NCBI RefSeq assembly: GCF_900496995.4
Contig: NC_044006.1
Coordinates: 22,032,214 to 22,096,213 of the forward strand
DNA from: Aquila chrysaetos chrysaetos
Lineage: Eukaryota; Chordata; Aves; Accipitriformes; Accipitridae
Length of the DNA stretch: 64,000 nt
Reading direction: 5' to 3'
Below, piece after piece: positions 63,305 to 64,000 of the stretch (position 1 is its first letter; the number at the start of each line of letters is the position of its first letter). The notes below the pieces were generated by a model. The model did no database searches and was not told the origin of the DNA. It saw only the letters and a program-made list of their open reading frames with translations. The position numbers and the translations under genes are program-made.

Positions 63305-64000
63305 GTAAGGTTTCAATATGTGGTTTAAGCATTGTAGAAACGGTTAAGTATTTATCAGAAATTAATCTTTGGTGACATGTTTATTATGATACTTGATGAA
63401 ATAAGAAAGGGAAACTAGGTGTGTTAAGACTATCACCTCTTCTATGCCTTAATACTAACCCTGCTGTCCCCTCCCCTGAAAAACTAGGAAAGTGATAGGA
63501 GAAATAAATGGAAAAATCTACTTTGAAGTCCGCTTTGCCGTTCCTGTATACAGTTCAGCATGAATCTGTTTCATCTTTTCATGATTTCACTCTCAGTTCT
63601 TTTTGGCATGCATTTGTTAATAATTTTATTCTATTCTTTCCTTTTGAGGAACTCCTGATTTCTGCACGTTGCTCCTGCTGTCATTTTGGTTTGAGAAATT
63701 AGATAAATGGTTCAGCATACAGTTGCCTTCCATGTGCCCAGTGTGGTGGGGTGAAAAACGTTGGTATTCCACCTCTGCTCCATAGTCTGATCTGGTCTGA
63801 TATCATTGTTTAGATATGTGGGATGCCTACATTGCTGGGGTGAGAAGCAGATTTTGTCCTTCATGTGAAGGAAAGTGTCTGATGATGTCGTTGTCCCCCA
63901 CATGTGATCAGGGTAGTATAGTATGCTTCAGCTGTGATTTTTTTTAGGCTCTTCTCTTAAGAGGAAATAATAGCTGAAAAGGCTTGCCTTTTAATAGGTA
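63305..64000 (+). other. PDCD6IP: PDCD6IP intron 15 (partial)
   Basis: The expected next residues (DLQQ-like, then the proline-rich region) are not found up to the right edge, so this is intron. Nothing else is recognised. Confidence 0.8.

Noticed and set aside
63305-64000. Search for PDCD6IP exon 16
   Set aside because: No acceptor followed by DLQQ-like codons or proline-rich sequence; the rest of the gene must lie beyond the window.
1-64000. CRISPR arrays, tRNA or rRNA genes, endogenous retroviral or LINE coding regions
   Set aside because: No regularly spaced repeats, no cloverleaf with intact A/B boxes (the tRNA-like piece at 33.6 kb is a SINE head), and no reverse-transcriptase or gag-like reading frames were seen.

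Overview
The window is vertebrate nuclear DNA, most likely from a bird. This rests on three things: split genes with GT-AG introns and CpG-island promoters; a compact PDCD6IP gene (15 coding exons in about 27.5 kb); and very little interspersed repeat beyond simple A/T tracts and one old MIR-like SINE. The species cannot be named from sequence alone. No bacterial, viral, CRISPR or IS-type feature was found.

Two genes lie head to head. On the minus strand, the first coding exon of CLASP2 (microtubule plus-end binding protein, 11843-12037) sits in a large CpG island (about 11.87-13.70 kb). Its very long first intron fills 1-11842 and runs off the left edge. On the plus strand, PDCD6IP (ALIX, an ESCRT accessory protein) starts at 35816 in a second CpG island (about 35.25-36.55 kb). 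Fifteen canonical coding exons can be read up to 63304. They give an intact frame of 705 codons plus 2 bases, covering the whole Bro1 domain and the whole V domain. The proline-rich tail lies beyond the right edge. CLASP2 and PDCD6IP are also neighbours in human (3p22), so this is conserved synteny.

The 22 kb between the islands contains no convincing protein gene. It holds simple repeats, a MIR-like SINE (about 33.61-33.79 kb), a clean 37-bp tandem duplication (31.74-31.81 kb), and two exon-like stretches with good splice signals that could belong to non-coding transcripts.

The most interesting observation is in PDCD6IP intron 9. A 234-nt segment (57611-57844) has a strong 3' splice site, a perfect GTAAGT donor, a length divisible by three and an open frame exactly in phase with the flanking exons. 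It would insert 78 residues near the start of the ALIX V domain. It looks like an undescribed cassette exon. A second splice feature is a tandem acceptor before exon 7 that adds the five residues YFYFQ.
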